Shown here: positions 1 through 5,091 of the stretch, piece after piece | How positions within the stretch are numbered: position 1 is the stretch's first letter | Layout: each line of letters begins with the position of its first letter | Assembly (NCBI GenBank): GCA_020723365.1 | Contig: DYJB01000002.1 | Span: 1-7,738 of the forward strand | Source: Candidatus Aquidulcis sp. | GTDB lineage: Bacteria; Chloroflexota; Anaerolineae; Anaerolineales; E44-bin32 | Reading direction: 5' to 3' | Length of the DNA stretch: 7,738 bases | The notes under the pieces: generated by a model | Database searches by the model: none | Seen by the model: only the letters and a program-made list of their open reading frames with translations | What the model was told of the DNA's origin: nothing | Program-made: the position numbers and the translations under genes

Positions 1-734
1 ACCAGTGCACCGAGGTCCAGCTGCACGATGCGCTTGTTCTTGAGGCCCTCGGGCACATCGCCGTTGACGATGCGCAGCGCCAGCCCCTCCACGATGGCGG
101 TCTTCCCCACGCCGGGATCGCCGATGAGCGCCGGGTTGTTCTTGGTGCGCCGCGAGAGAACCTGGATCGTGCGCCGGATCTCCTCGTCACGCCCGATGAC
201 CGGGTCGAGCTTGCCGCGCCGGGCGAGCTGCGTCAGGTCGCGGCCGTACTTCTCCAGCGCCTGGTAGGTGCTCTCCGGGTCGGGGGAGGTGACGCGCTGG
301 GAGCCGCGAATGCCGCTCAGGGCCTGCAGGATGGTCTCCGGCGTCAGGCCGAAGCCTTTCAGCCGCGCCGCCTCCGCTCCGGCGGCCAGCGCCAGGAGCA
401 GGTGCTCCGTGGAAACGTAGTCGTCCTTCATGGAAGCGGCCTGGCGCTCGGCAGCGGCGAAAACCTCCGCGGCGGCCTTCGACAGCCCGGGGGAGGCGGC
501 AGCCTCGCCCTGCAGGCGCGGGCGGCGGGCGAGATCGCGCTCGAGATCGTCGATCAGCAGGGCCGTGCTTCCCGCCAGGCGCGTGACAATGGCCGGCACC
601 ACGCCTTCGGGCGGACGTACCAGCGCCAGGAGCAGGTGCGCCGGCTCGATGGCCGGGTGCCCGTGGTCCTGCGCCCACTGCTGGGCACCGAGGACGGCCT
701 GCTGGGCAGGGCGGGTGTAGCGCTCCAGGTTCAT
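1..734 (-). CDS. clpB: ClpB disaggregase, N-terminal part (cut by left edge)
   Basis: This is the start of the Hsp100 chaperone ClpB, a cytosolic hexameric AAA+ ATPase that, with DnaK/DnaJ, pulls polypeptides out of aggregates. About 244 residues are visible. The protein opens MNLERYTRPAQQAV and carries two Clp_N repeats in roughly residues 1-145, each with a helix of the type 'EPAHLLLALV' / 'STEHLLLALAAG'. NBD1 follows: 'LEKYGRDLTQLARRGKLDPVIGRDEEI', then Walker A GDPGVGKT at residues 205-212 with Lys211. These positions match the family. The middle coiled-coil domain, which separates ClpB from ClpA/ClpC, lies outside the window. The N-terminus and the NBD1 entry still read as ClpB, and the neighbouring hsp20 gene supports that. 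The ATG at 734 is chosen because GGAGGA sits 6 nt upstream. It is transcribed divergently from hsp20. Confidence 0.95.
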   Translation of the reverse strand, partial: MNLERYTRPAQQAVLGAQQWAQDHGHPAIEPAHLLLALVRPPEGVVPAIVTRLAGSTALLIDDLERDLARRPRLQGEAAASPGLSKAAAEVFAAAERQAASMKDDYVSTEHLLLALAAGAEAARLKGFGLTPETILQALSGIRGSQRVTSPDPESTYQALEKYGRDLTQLARRGKLDPVIGRDEEIRRTIQVLSRRTKNNPALIGDPGVGKTAIVEGLALRIVNGDVPEGLKNKRIVQLDLGAL

Positions 735-740
735 CGTGTG

Positions 741-746
741 TCCTCC
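741..746 (-). promoter_or_regulatory. Shine-Dalgarno site of clpB
   Basis: On the minus strand GGAGGA lies 6 nt before the ATG at 734. The whole 15-nt stretch from the SD through the start codon (746 down to 732) reads GGAGGACACACGATG. It differs at one base from the corresponding stretch of the divergent hsp20 gene. Confidence 0.8.
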
Positions 747-762
747 GTCCGGACCGCCAGGC

Positions 763-789
763 CCGGGTGGGCGGATCCTGTCCACCCGG
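763..789 (-). other. Inverted repeat in the clpB leader
   Basis: CCGGGTGG (763-770) and CCACCCGG (782-789) form perfect 8-bp arms around an 11-nt loop. The hairpin would lie in the clpB mRNA leader, about 16 nt upstream of the Shine-Dalgarno. It could be an operator, an RNA structure affecting translation, or chance in GC-rich DNA. It does not resemble CIRCE or HAIR heat-shock operators. Confidence 0.45.
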
Positions 790-815
790 CCAGACCGGGC
801 CATGGCCACGATTCC

Positions 816-821
816 ATGCTA
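816..821 (-). promoter_or_regulatory. Possible -10 box of clpB
   Basis: The minus strand reads TAGCAT here, four of six matches to TATAAT. No convincing -35 element lies 16-18 bp upstream. If it is used, the clpB leader would be about 75 nt and would contain the inverted repeat at 763-789. This is a weak call made mainly from position. Confidence 0.25.
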
Positions 822-842
822 GCGGGCGGTCATAGGAGCCGC

Positions 843-916
843 ATCGACGCCGCGTTAGACGAAGGTCAGCGCCCGCGTTAACGGACCTCCGACGCGGCTC
901 CGACGCGCCTCTGACA
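843..916 (+). repeat. 11-bp-phased direct repeats upstream of hsp20 (putative response-regulator binding array)
   Basis: Seven-base units recur with 4-bp gaps: GTTAACG (877-883), TCCGACG (888-894), TCCGACG (899-905) and TCTGACA (910-916), all exactly 11 bp apart. Weaker upstream units continue the series: TTAGACG (855-861) is in phase, 866 is degenerate, and ATCGACG (843-849) is one base out of phase. The GAC/AAC core therefore recurs about once per helical turn. A 7+4 layout of direct repeats is what OmpR/PhoB-family response regulators bind. The last unit ends 9 bp before a candidate -10 box, similar to the roughly 10 bp seen in E. coli pho boxes. The repeats are seen directly; the regulator is inferred. 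Confidence 0.55.
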
Positions 917-931
917 TGCAGCGGCTAGGCT
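910..931 (+). promoter_or_regulatory. Candidate hsp20 promoter, activator type
   Basis: TAGGCT at 926-931 is a candidate -10 box. The position for a -35 element is GC-rich and poor, but the last phased repeat (910-916) lies just upstream, as expected if an activator replaces -35 recognition. Transcription would start near 938, giving a leader of about 40 nt. No CIRCE (HrcA) or HAIR (HspR) site is present. Confidence 0.4.
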
Positions 932-965
932 GATGCCAGTCTGGTTCAACCGAACAGGTGCCTTT

Positions 966-971
966 GGAGGA
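966..971 (+). promoter_or_regulatory. Shine-Dalgarno site of hsp20 that fixes the start
   Basis: GGAGGA lies 6 nt upstream of the ATG at 978. It favours that codon over the in-frame ATG at 933, which would begin at or before the predicted transcription start and has no Shine-Dalgarno. Confidence 0.8.
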
Positions 972-977
972 CACGCG

Positions 978-1364
978 ATGACCACCTACTACCTGACCCG
1001 ACCGATGCACTACCGCCCGATGGGTTTCAACGGCGGACGCCGTGTGCCCGTCGACGTCTCCAGCGACGACGATGCCTACGTGATCCGGGCGGCTGTCCCC
1101 GGCCTCAAGCCGGACGAAGTCGAGATCCAGATCCATGATGACATCGTGATGCTGCGCGGGACGCCCAAGGCGGACGACGAGAAGGACGAGCGCGGCTACC
1201 TGATGCGGGAGATGGTTTCCACCGAGTTCGAGCGGCGCCTGCGCCTGCCCGAGCCCGTCGAGGCCGCCAAGGCCGAAGCGACGATCGAGAACGGGCTGCT
1301 GACGCTGCGCCTGCCGATCGCGGAGGCCGCCAAGCCGAAGACCATCAAGGTGCGCGCCGGCTAG
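978..1364 (+). CDS. hsp20: Small heat-shock protein, Hsp20 / alpha-crystallin family
   Basis: This encodes a 128-residue ATP-independent holdase that binds unfolding cytosolic proteins and passes them to Hsp70/ClpB for refolding. A short Tyr/Met-rich N-terminal arm (about residues 1-22) precedes the alpha-crystallin domain, which begins near 'RRVPVDVSSDDDAYVIRAAVPGL'. The family hallmark 'ATIENGLLTL' (A-x3-N-G-L-x2-L) falls at about 101-110, with Asn105-Gly106-Leu107. The C-terminal tail carries IKV (123-125), the I-x-I/V motif that docks into neighbouring subunits during oligomer assembly. Length is at the short end of normal for bacterial sHSPs. The ATG at 978 is preferred over 933 because of its strong Shine-Dalgarno. 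It lies head-to-head with clpB, a functional partner, with a phased repeat array in between. Confidence 0.95.
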   Translation: MTTYYLTRPMHYRPMGFNGGRRVPVDVSSDDDAYVIRAAVPGLKPDEVEIQIHDDIVMLRGTPKADDEKDERGYLMREMVSTEFERRLRLPEPVEAAKAEATIENGLLTLRLPIAEAAKPKTIKVRAG

Positions 1365-1383
1365 TCCGGACGACCTCCTCCAG

Positions 1384-1389
1384 TACAAT
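1384..1389 (+). promoter_or_regulatory. Possible -10 box for the rhomboid gene
   Basis: TACAAT matches TATAAT at five of six positions and lies 38 bp before the rhomboid ATG. No -35 element is evident 17 bp upstream, where the hsp20 stop codon lies. The box overlaps the left arm of the 12-bp inverted repeat, so promoter and hairpin calls compete here. Confidence 0.35.
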
Positions 1390-1412
1390 GGGCGGCTGCG
1401 GCCGCCCATTGT
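1385..1412 (+). terminator. Perfect 12-bp hairpin after hsp20
   Basis: ACAATGGGCGGC (1385-1396) and GCCGCCCATTGT (1401-1412) pair perfectly around a TGCG tetraloop. The hairpin starts 20 nt after the hsp20 stop, a typical terminator position. There is no U-run after it, so it may be an RNA-end stabiliser, a weak terminator or an operator over the rhomboid promoter. Confidence 0.5.
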
Positions 1413-1427
1413 GTTGGACGGGAGCCC

Positions 1428-2147
1428 ATGTTCCCACTGCGTGATACGGTTCGCCCGCGCACCCGCGCCTACGTCACGTGGGGCTTGATCGCCGTCAGCG
1501 TGGCGGCCTTCCTGCTCGAAACGTCGCTGCGGTCGCGCGCCTTCGACGCCGTTGTCCTGACCTACGGCTTGACCCCGGCCAGCCTGTCGCTGTCCGATCC
1601 GGCCGGCTGGCTGACGCTGCTGACCTCCATCTTCCTGCACGGCAGCTGGCTCCACCTGATCAGCAACCTGTGGACGCTATTCATCTTCGGCGACAATGTC
1701 GAGGATCGGCTGGGGCACAGCCGTTTTCTGGGCTTCTACCTGCTGTCGGGCGTGGTGGCCGGGCTGGCGCACAGCCTGCTCTCCCCCGCCTCGACGCTTC
1801 CCACCATCGGCGCCAGCGGAGCCATCGCCGGCGTGTTGGGCGCCTACTTCGTGCTGTTCCCGTCCGCGCGTGTCCTGACCTTCATCCCCGTCATCATCCT
1901 GCCCTGGCTGGTCGAGATCCCCGCGTTCGTCTACCTGGGCCTATGGTTCCTGATGCAGGTATCCTCCGGCTTGCTGGATTTCGGCGCGGCGGGGGCCTTC
2001 AGTGGGATCGCCTGGTGGGCGCACATCGGCGGTTTCGCCTTCGGGGCGCTGACAGCCCTGCGCTTTCTGAGGCCCGTTCGACGGGCGCCACCGCCGCCTG
2101 ACGGCGGCTTCCTGCCGCTGTCAGGGTGGGGAGGACCTACTCAATGA
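1428..2147 (+). CDS. Rhomboid family intramembrane serine protease
   Basis: This is a 239-residue polytopic membrane protein that cleaves transmembrane substrates inside the bilayer. The Ser-His dyad is visible: Ser130 in 'TIGASGAIAG' (GxSG motif) and His199 in 'WWAHIGGFAFG'. The accompanying 'HGSWLHLISNLW' segment contributes His76 and Asn80 of the H-x3-N oxyanion region. About six hydrophobic segments can be read, the first near residues 17-30 and the last around His199. An N-terminal 'MFPLRDTV' and a Pro-rich C-terminal tail (about 216-239) flank the core. Length fits the compact six-helix bacterial type. The Shine-Dalgarno is only fair (GGGAG, 3 nt from ATG). The stop overlaps the next start as ATGA, so the pair is probably translationally coupled. 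Substrates cannot be read from the sequence. Confidence 0.93.
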   Translation: MFPLRDTVRPRTRAYVTWGLIAVSVAAFLLETSLRSRAFDAVVLTYGLTPASLSLSDPAGWLTLLTSIFLHGSWLHLISNLWTLFIFGDNVEDRLGHSRFLGFYLLSGVVAGLAHSLLSPASTLPTIGASGAIAGVLGAYFVLFPSARVLTFIPVIILPWLVEIPAFVYLGLWFLMQVSSGLLDFGAAGAFSGIAWWAHIGGFAFGALTALRFLRPVRRAPPPPDGGFLPLSGWGGPTQ

Positions 2148-2737
2148 CCGAGCCTGTGAACGTGCTGCCTTCGACAGTCTCCCCGTCCTCTTCGGAGCCG
2201 TCACGTTTCAGAATGTGGCTTCGACGGGCGCTGCGCTGGACAACCGGCCTCCTGGTCGTCTTCGCCATGGGTTTGGGCGCCACGTGGCTGGCTCAGGTTC
2301 GGCCCCTCCAGCTGCAGGTGGAAGCGCTCGAGCAGGAACGGGCGACGCTTGAGGCGCAGGTGGCCGATCTGAAGCTGCAAGTGGACGCCATGGAGGCGCT
2401 GCAAGCCGAGAACGTCAGCCTCATGGTGGACCAGGCCAGGCTGGAACAGCAGCGACTGGTCCTGCAGGCCATGACCGCCACGGCGCAGGCCCAGCTCGCC
2501 CTGGCGGGCGGATCGGACGTTGGAGCGCCCGGGCCGTTGCTGGCACGCGTGGAGGCGTATCTGGCGGCGCTGCAGGAGGTGCTGGCCGGGTCGATGCAGC
2601 AAGATGTACGCGACCTGCGCGATCGCCTGGCGCTGGCCGCCGGAGAGCTGACGTCGGACCCCTTTGCCGCCCAGCGCGACCTGGAAATCCTGGCCAACGG
2701 CCTGCGCATGCTCGAGGAACAACTGTCCGGGGCCTGA
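2144..2737 (+). CDS. Membrane-anchored coiled-coil protein of unknown function
   Basis: I do not recognise a family. The 197-residue product has a Ser/Pro-rich cytosolic N-terminus (1-21), a basic stretch 'RMWLRRALRW', and one hydrophobic segment at about 34-51 ('TGLLVVFAMGLGATWLA'). A heptad-rich coiled coil follows from about 55 to 115 ('LQLQVEALEQERATLEAQV' and on). A helical, Leu/Ala-rich C-terminal region ends in EEQLSGA. With the basic residues inside, the coiled coil would lie outside the membrane. The ATG at 2144 is chosen over an in-frame GTG at 2126 because GGGGAGGA (2128-2135) sits 8 nt before it. The start overlaps the rhomboid stop (ATGA). Coupling to a membrane protease suggests a substrate, adaptor or regulator, but that is inference. 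Single-pass coiled-coil envelope scaffolds look similar. Confidence 0.85.
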   Translation: MTEPVNVLPSTVSPSSSEPSRFRMWLRRALRWTTGLLVVFAMGLGATWLAQVRPLQLQVEALEQERATLEAQVADLKLQVDAMEALQAENVSLMVDQARLEQQRLVLQAMTATAQAQLALAGGSDVGAPGPLLARVEAYLAALQEVLAGSMQQDVRDLRDRLALAAGELTSDPFAAQRDLEILANGLRMLEEQLSGA

Positions 2738-2750
2738 GCCCCGGACAGTT
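2721..2750 (+). terminator. Perfect 13-bp hairpin between convergent operons, stop codon in loop
   Basis: AACTGTCCGGGGC (2721-2733) and GCCCCGGACAGTT (2738-2750) pair perfectly around a 4-nt CTGA loop. The loop contains the TGA stop of the coiled-coil gene. It sits at the meeting point of that operon and the opposing htrA operon, so it could act on both strands. Only a TT follows on each side, so it is not a classical U-tract terminator. Confidence 0.6.
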
Positions 2751-2766
2751 CGTAGCTACCTCTGCG

Positions 2767-2775
2767 CCCCCCCCC
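2767..2775. repeat. Run of nine C residues
   Basis: A C9 homopolymer lies in the 78-bp gap between the coiled-coil and htrA genes. It is outside any coding region. Its exact length may be unreliable in assembly or may vary by slippage. Confidence 0.6.
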
Positions 2776-2815
2776 GCCTCGATGATCGGGGCTGGCAGGC
2801 AAAGGGACGGTCCTC

Positions 2816-4012
2816 CTACGGCCGGGTGCCGACCGTCAGAGTCAGATCGACCCGCTCCCCTTCCCGATTGACCGTCACAACAATGGTCTGTCCCACCTGG
2901 GTGCTGCTGACCAGGTAGGAGATCAGGTCGTTGAAGGTGGCCAGCGGCCGCCCGTCGATGGCGACGATCAGGTCACCGCCGGCGCGCAGCCCGTTTTCGT
3001 TGCACGCTCCCGCCCCGCGCAGGCCGGCCTTGTCCGCCGGGCCGCCCGGCGTGACGCAGGTCACATAGATCCCCACGGTGTCGGGCGGCAGGTTGATTCG
3101 CTCCAGCGTGTTGAGGTTGAGCGTGTCCTGGCTGAGGCTGGAGATCCCCAGGTAGGGATAGTCGTAGCGGCCGGTCTCGATCAGCGAGGGAACCACGCGC
3201 TTGATGATGTTGATTGGGATGGCAAAGCCGACGCCCGAGCTGGCGGCGTCGCCGGAGACGGTGAAGGACTCGGTGCGGATAGCGCGGTTTACGCCGATGA
3301 CCTCGCCGCGCAGGTTGAGCAGCGGACCGCCCGAGTTGCCCGGGTTGATGGCAGCATCCGTCTGGATGATGTCGCCGGACGAGAAGGGCTGCCCGCCCGG
3401 GGCGGCGCGCTCCGAGTCGAGCGTGCGGCCGATGGCTGAGACGATGCCGCTGGTCATCGATCCGGAGAGCCCGAACGGATTGCCGATGGCGATGACCCTT
3501 TCGCCCACCTGCACCTGGTCGGAGTCGCCCAGCGGCAGGGCCACAAGCTGATCGGCAGATACGTCGACCTTCAGCACCGCCAGGTCGGAATCGAGGTCCG
3601 TGCCCAGCACCTCCGCCCTGGCGCGCAGGCCGGAGGGGAAGTCGACCTCGATCTCCTCGGCGCCAGCGACCACGTGCTGGTTGGTCACGATATGGCCCTG
3701 GGTGTCGATGACGAAGCCCGTGCCCTGCCCGACGGGCATCCTGACATCCTGCGCGCCATCGACCGTGGCGAAGGTGATGATGGCCACCACGCCGGGGTCG
3801 ATGCGCTGATACAGGGCGACCAGGTCGCCGGCGGCCTCGCTGAGCCCATCGATGGTGGCGGGAGCCATAACGGCGCTGAGGGTCGGCACGCTCGGCGGGC
3901 CCGACGGCGCCACCGGGGGCGATTCGGCAACGGAGGAGGGAAGGGTGATGGTGCAGGCCAGCGCTGCCAGCAGCAGCGCGGTCAGGGCCAAGGACAGGAC
4001 CAGGCGTTTCAT
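2816..4012 (-). CDS. htrA: HtrA/DegP-type serine protease with one PDZ domain, probable lipoprotein
   Basis: This encodes a 398-residue extracytoplasmic quality-control protease that degrades or holds misfolded exported proteins. The N-terminus 'MKRLVLSLALTALLLAALAC' is a signal peptide ending at Cys20, so a lipid anchor is likely although the lipobox (A-L-A-C) is atypical. A Pro/Ser-rich linker follows. The trypsin-like domain carries the catalytic triad: His113 (TNQHVVAG), Asp143 (DSDLAVLKV) and Ser227 (NPGNSGGP). One PDZ domain spans about 286-395, with an unusual Cys-containing segment (GAGACNENGL) in it. One PDZ domain makes it DegS/HhoA-like in layout. The ATG at 4012 is chosen over an upstream in-frame TTG (4030) because GAGGT precedes it. 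It starts 14 nt after the J-protein stop, so the two genes form an operon. Confidence 0.95.
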   Translation of the reverse strand: MKRLVLSLALTALLLAALACTITLPSSVAESPPVAPSGPPSVPTLSAVMAPATIDGLSEAAGDLVALYQRIDPGVVAIITFATVDGAQDVRMPVGQGTGFVIDTQGHIVTNQHVVAGAEEIEVDFPSGLRARAEVLGTDLDSDLAVLKVDVSADQLVALPLGDSDQVQVGERVIAIGNPFGLSGSMTSGIVSAIGRTLDSERAAPGGQPFSSGDIIQTDAAINPGNSGGPLLNLRGEVIGVNRAIRTESFTVSGDAASSGVGFAIPINIIKRVVPSLIETGRYDYPYLGISSLSQDTLNLNTLERINLPPDTVGIYVTCVTPGGPADKAGLRGAGACNENGLRAGGDLIVAIDGRPLATFNDLISYLVSSTQVGQTIVVTVNREGERVDLTLTVGTRP

Positions 4013-4026
4013 GGCTACCTCACGGA

Positions 4027-4959
4027 TCAACGGGCATCAGGGTTCCGCAGCTTGGAGAGGCGCAGAAGCAGATCCTTCTCCTCGGCGGTGAGCTGGGTGG
4101 GGATTGTCACGCGCAGGCGGGCGAACAGATCGCCGCGGGCGGATGGGGCTCTCAGCTGCGGCATGCCGCGTCCCTTGAGCCGGAACGTCTGGCCCGGCTG
4201 GCTGCCGCCCGGCACGGTCAACGTCACATCGCCGGCGGGCGTTGGCACCTTGACCTCCCCGCCGAGCAGAGCGGTGTACATGTCGGTCTGCACTTCCACG
4301 TGCAGATCATCGCCCTGGCGCTCGAAGCGCGCGTCCGGCTCGACGTCAACCACCAGGTACAGGTCGCCGGACTGGGACCGGCCGCGTGAGCCCTGGCCGC
4401 TCAGGCGCACGCGCGTCCCGGTGCGGGCGCCAGGCGGGATGGTGACCTCGAGCTGCTTACCGTCGCGGGCGAGCGTGCGCCGGGTGCCGTGGTAGGCCTC
4501 CGATAGGCTGATGCGCAGGCTGTGCTCGATGTCGCGGCCGCGCGGCGCCGCCTGCCCGCCGGCACCCGGGGGATGAGCGCCCCCCATGCCGCCGAAGATG
4601 GAGGTGAAGAAATCCGAGAATCCGGCGCCGAGAATGCTCTCCAGGTCGCCGACCTCGACGCGCATCCCGCCCGGGGCGCCGCTGGTCCACTGCGACCAGT
4701 CGAATCCGCCGGGGGCGCCGCCCGTGCGCTGCCAGGCCTGGTAGGACGACCCGAGTTGGTCGTAGCGGGCGCGCTTGGCAGGATCCCCGAGCACCTCGTA
4801 GGCCTCGTTGATCTCCTTGAAGCGCTCCTCGGCGCGCGAGTCGCCCGGGTTCTTGTCGGGGTGGTACTGGACGGCCAGCTTGCGGAAGGCGCGCTTGATC
4901 GCCTTCTCGTCGGCCTTCCGTTCCACGCCCAGGATCTTGTAGTAGTCCTTGTATTCCAT
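4027..4959 (-). CDS. Class II (CbpA-like) J-domain co-chaperone
   Basis: This 310-residue cytosolic Hsp40 stimulates the DnaK ATPase and delivers clients. The J domain (about 1-68) has the essential His33-Pro34-Asp35 in 'YHPDKNPGD' and the typical 'DYYKILGV' opening. A Gly/Phe/Trp-containing linker covers about 70-135 ('GGAPGGFDWSQW', 'FSDFFTSIFGGMGG'). The two beta-barrel client-binding domains and a short C-terminal helix follow from about 140. Hallmarks are 'EVTIPPGARTGTRVRLSGQG', 'GDLYLVVDVEPD' and 'GQTFRLKGRGMP'. There is no CxxCxGxG zinc-finger region, so this is a class II (CbpA-like) J protein rather than true DnaJ. Reading frame continues upstream, but MEYKDYY is the conserved start and lies about 14 nt after the predicted transcription start. 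It is the first gene of the operon with htrA. No dnaK or grpE is visible. Confidence 0.95.
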   Translation of the reverse strand: MEYKDYYKILGVERKADEKAIKRAFRKLAVQYHPDKNPGDSRAEERFKEINEAYEVLGDPAKRARYDQLGSSYQAWQRTGGAPGGFDWSQWTSGAPGGMRVEVGDLESILGAGFSDFFTSIFGGMGGAHPPGAGGQAAPRGRDIEHSLRISLSEAYHGTRRTLARDGKQLEVTIPPGARTGTRVRLSGQGSRGRSQSGDLYLVVDVEPDARFERQGDDLHVEVQTDMYTALLGGEVKVPTPAGDVTLTVPGGSQPGQTFRLKGRGMPQLRAPSARGDLFARLRVTIPTQLTAEEKDLLLRLSKLRNPDAR

Positions 4960-4979
4960 GGCCCACTCGCTGCGCTTCG

Positions 4980-5009
4980 ATTGTAGGCTTGCGGCAATCC
5001 CGCCGTCAA
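4980..5009 (-). promoter_or_regulatory. Sigma-70-like promoter of the J-protein/htrA operon
   Basis: On the minus strand TTGACG (5009-5004) and TACAAT (4985-4980) are separated by 18 bp, each matching consensus at five of six positions. Transcription would start near 4973, leaving a leader of about 14 nt before the ATG at 4959. This is the best-formed promoter in the window. Confidence 0.65.
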
Positions 5010-5076
5010 GGTGAGGCCGGCGGGCGCTCATCCGGCTCTCACCCCGCTTGCGCAGCGGGCGGCGTGCGGCCTTCCG

Positions 5077-5085
5077 TGCTATCAT
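5077..5085 (+). promoter_or_regulatory. Extended -10 promoter of the REC-GAF gene, probably leaderless
   Basis: TGC-TATCAT forms an extended -10 element (TGn plus a five-of-six -10 box) without an obvious -35. The ATG at 5092 starts 7 nt after the box, where transcription itself should begin. No Shine-Dalgarno precedes it, which fits a leaderless mRNA. Confidence 0.55.
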
Positions 5086-5091
5086 AACCGC

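Noticed and set aside
735..977. CIRCE (HrcA) or HAIR (HspR) heat-shock operator between clpB and hsp20
   Set aside because: Neither TTAGCACTC-N9-GAGTGCTAA nor CTTGAGT-N7-ACTCAAG, nor a good approximation, is present on either strand.
933..977. Longer N-terminus of Hsp20 starting at ATG 933
   Set aside because: It lacks a Shine-Dalgarno and begins next to the candidate -10 box. GGAGGA correctly placed before ATG 978 and the usual sHSP length favour 978.
937..977. RNA thermosensor in the hsp20 leader
   Set aside because: A small imperfect stem (941-957) can be drawn, but it does not pair with the Shine-Dalgarno, and no ROSE or fourU motif is visible.
855..1655. 266-codon open frame on the minus strand across hsp20
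   Set aside because: It overlaps the whole of hsp20 and part of the rhomboid gene. Its composition is antisense-like and it has no recognisable domain.
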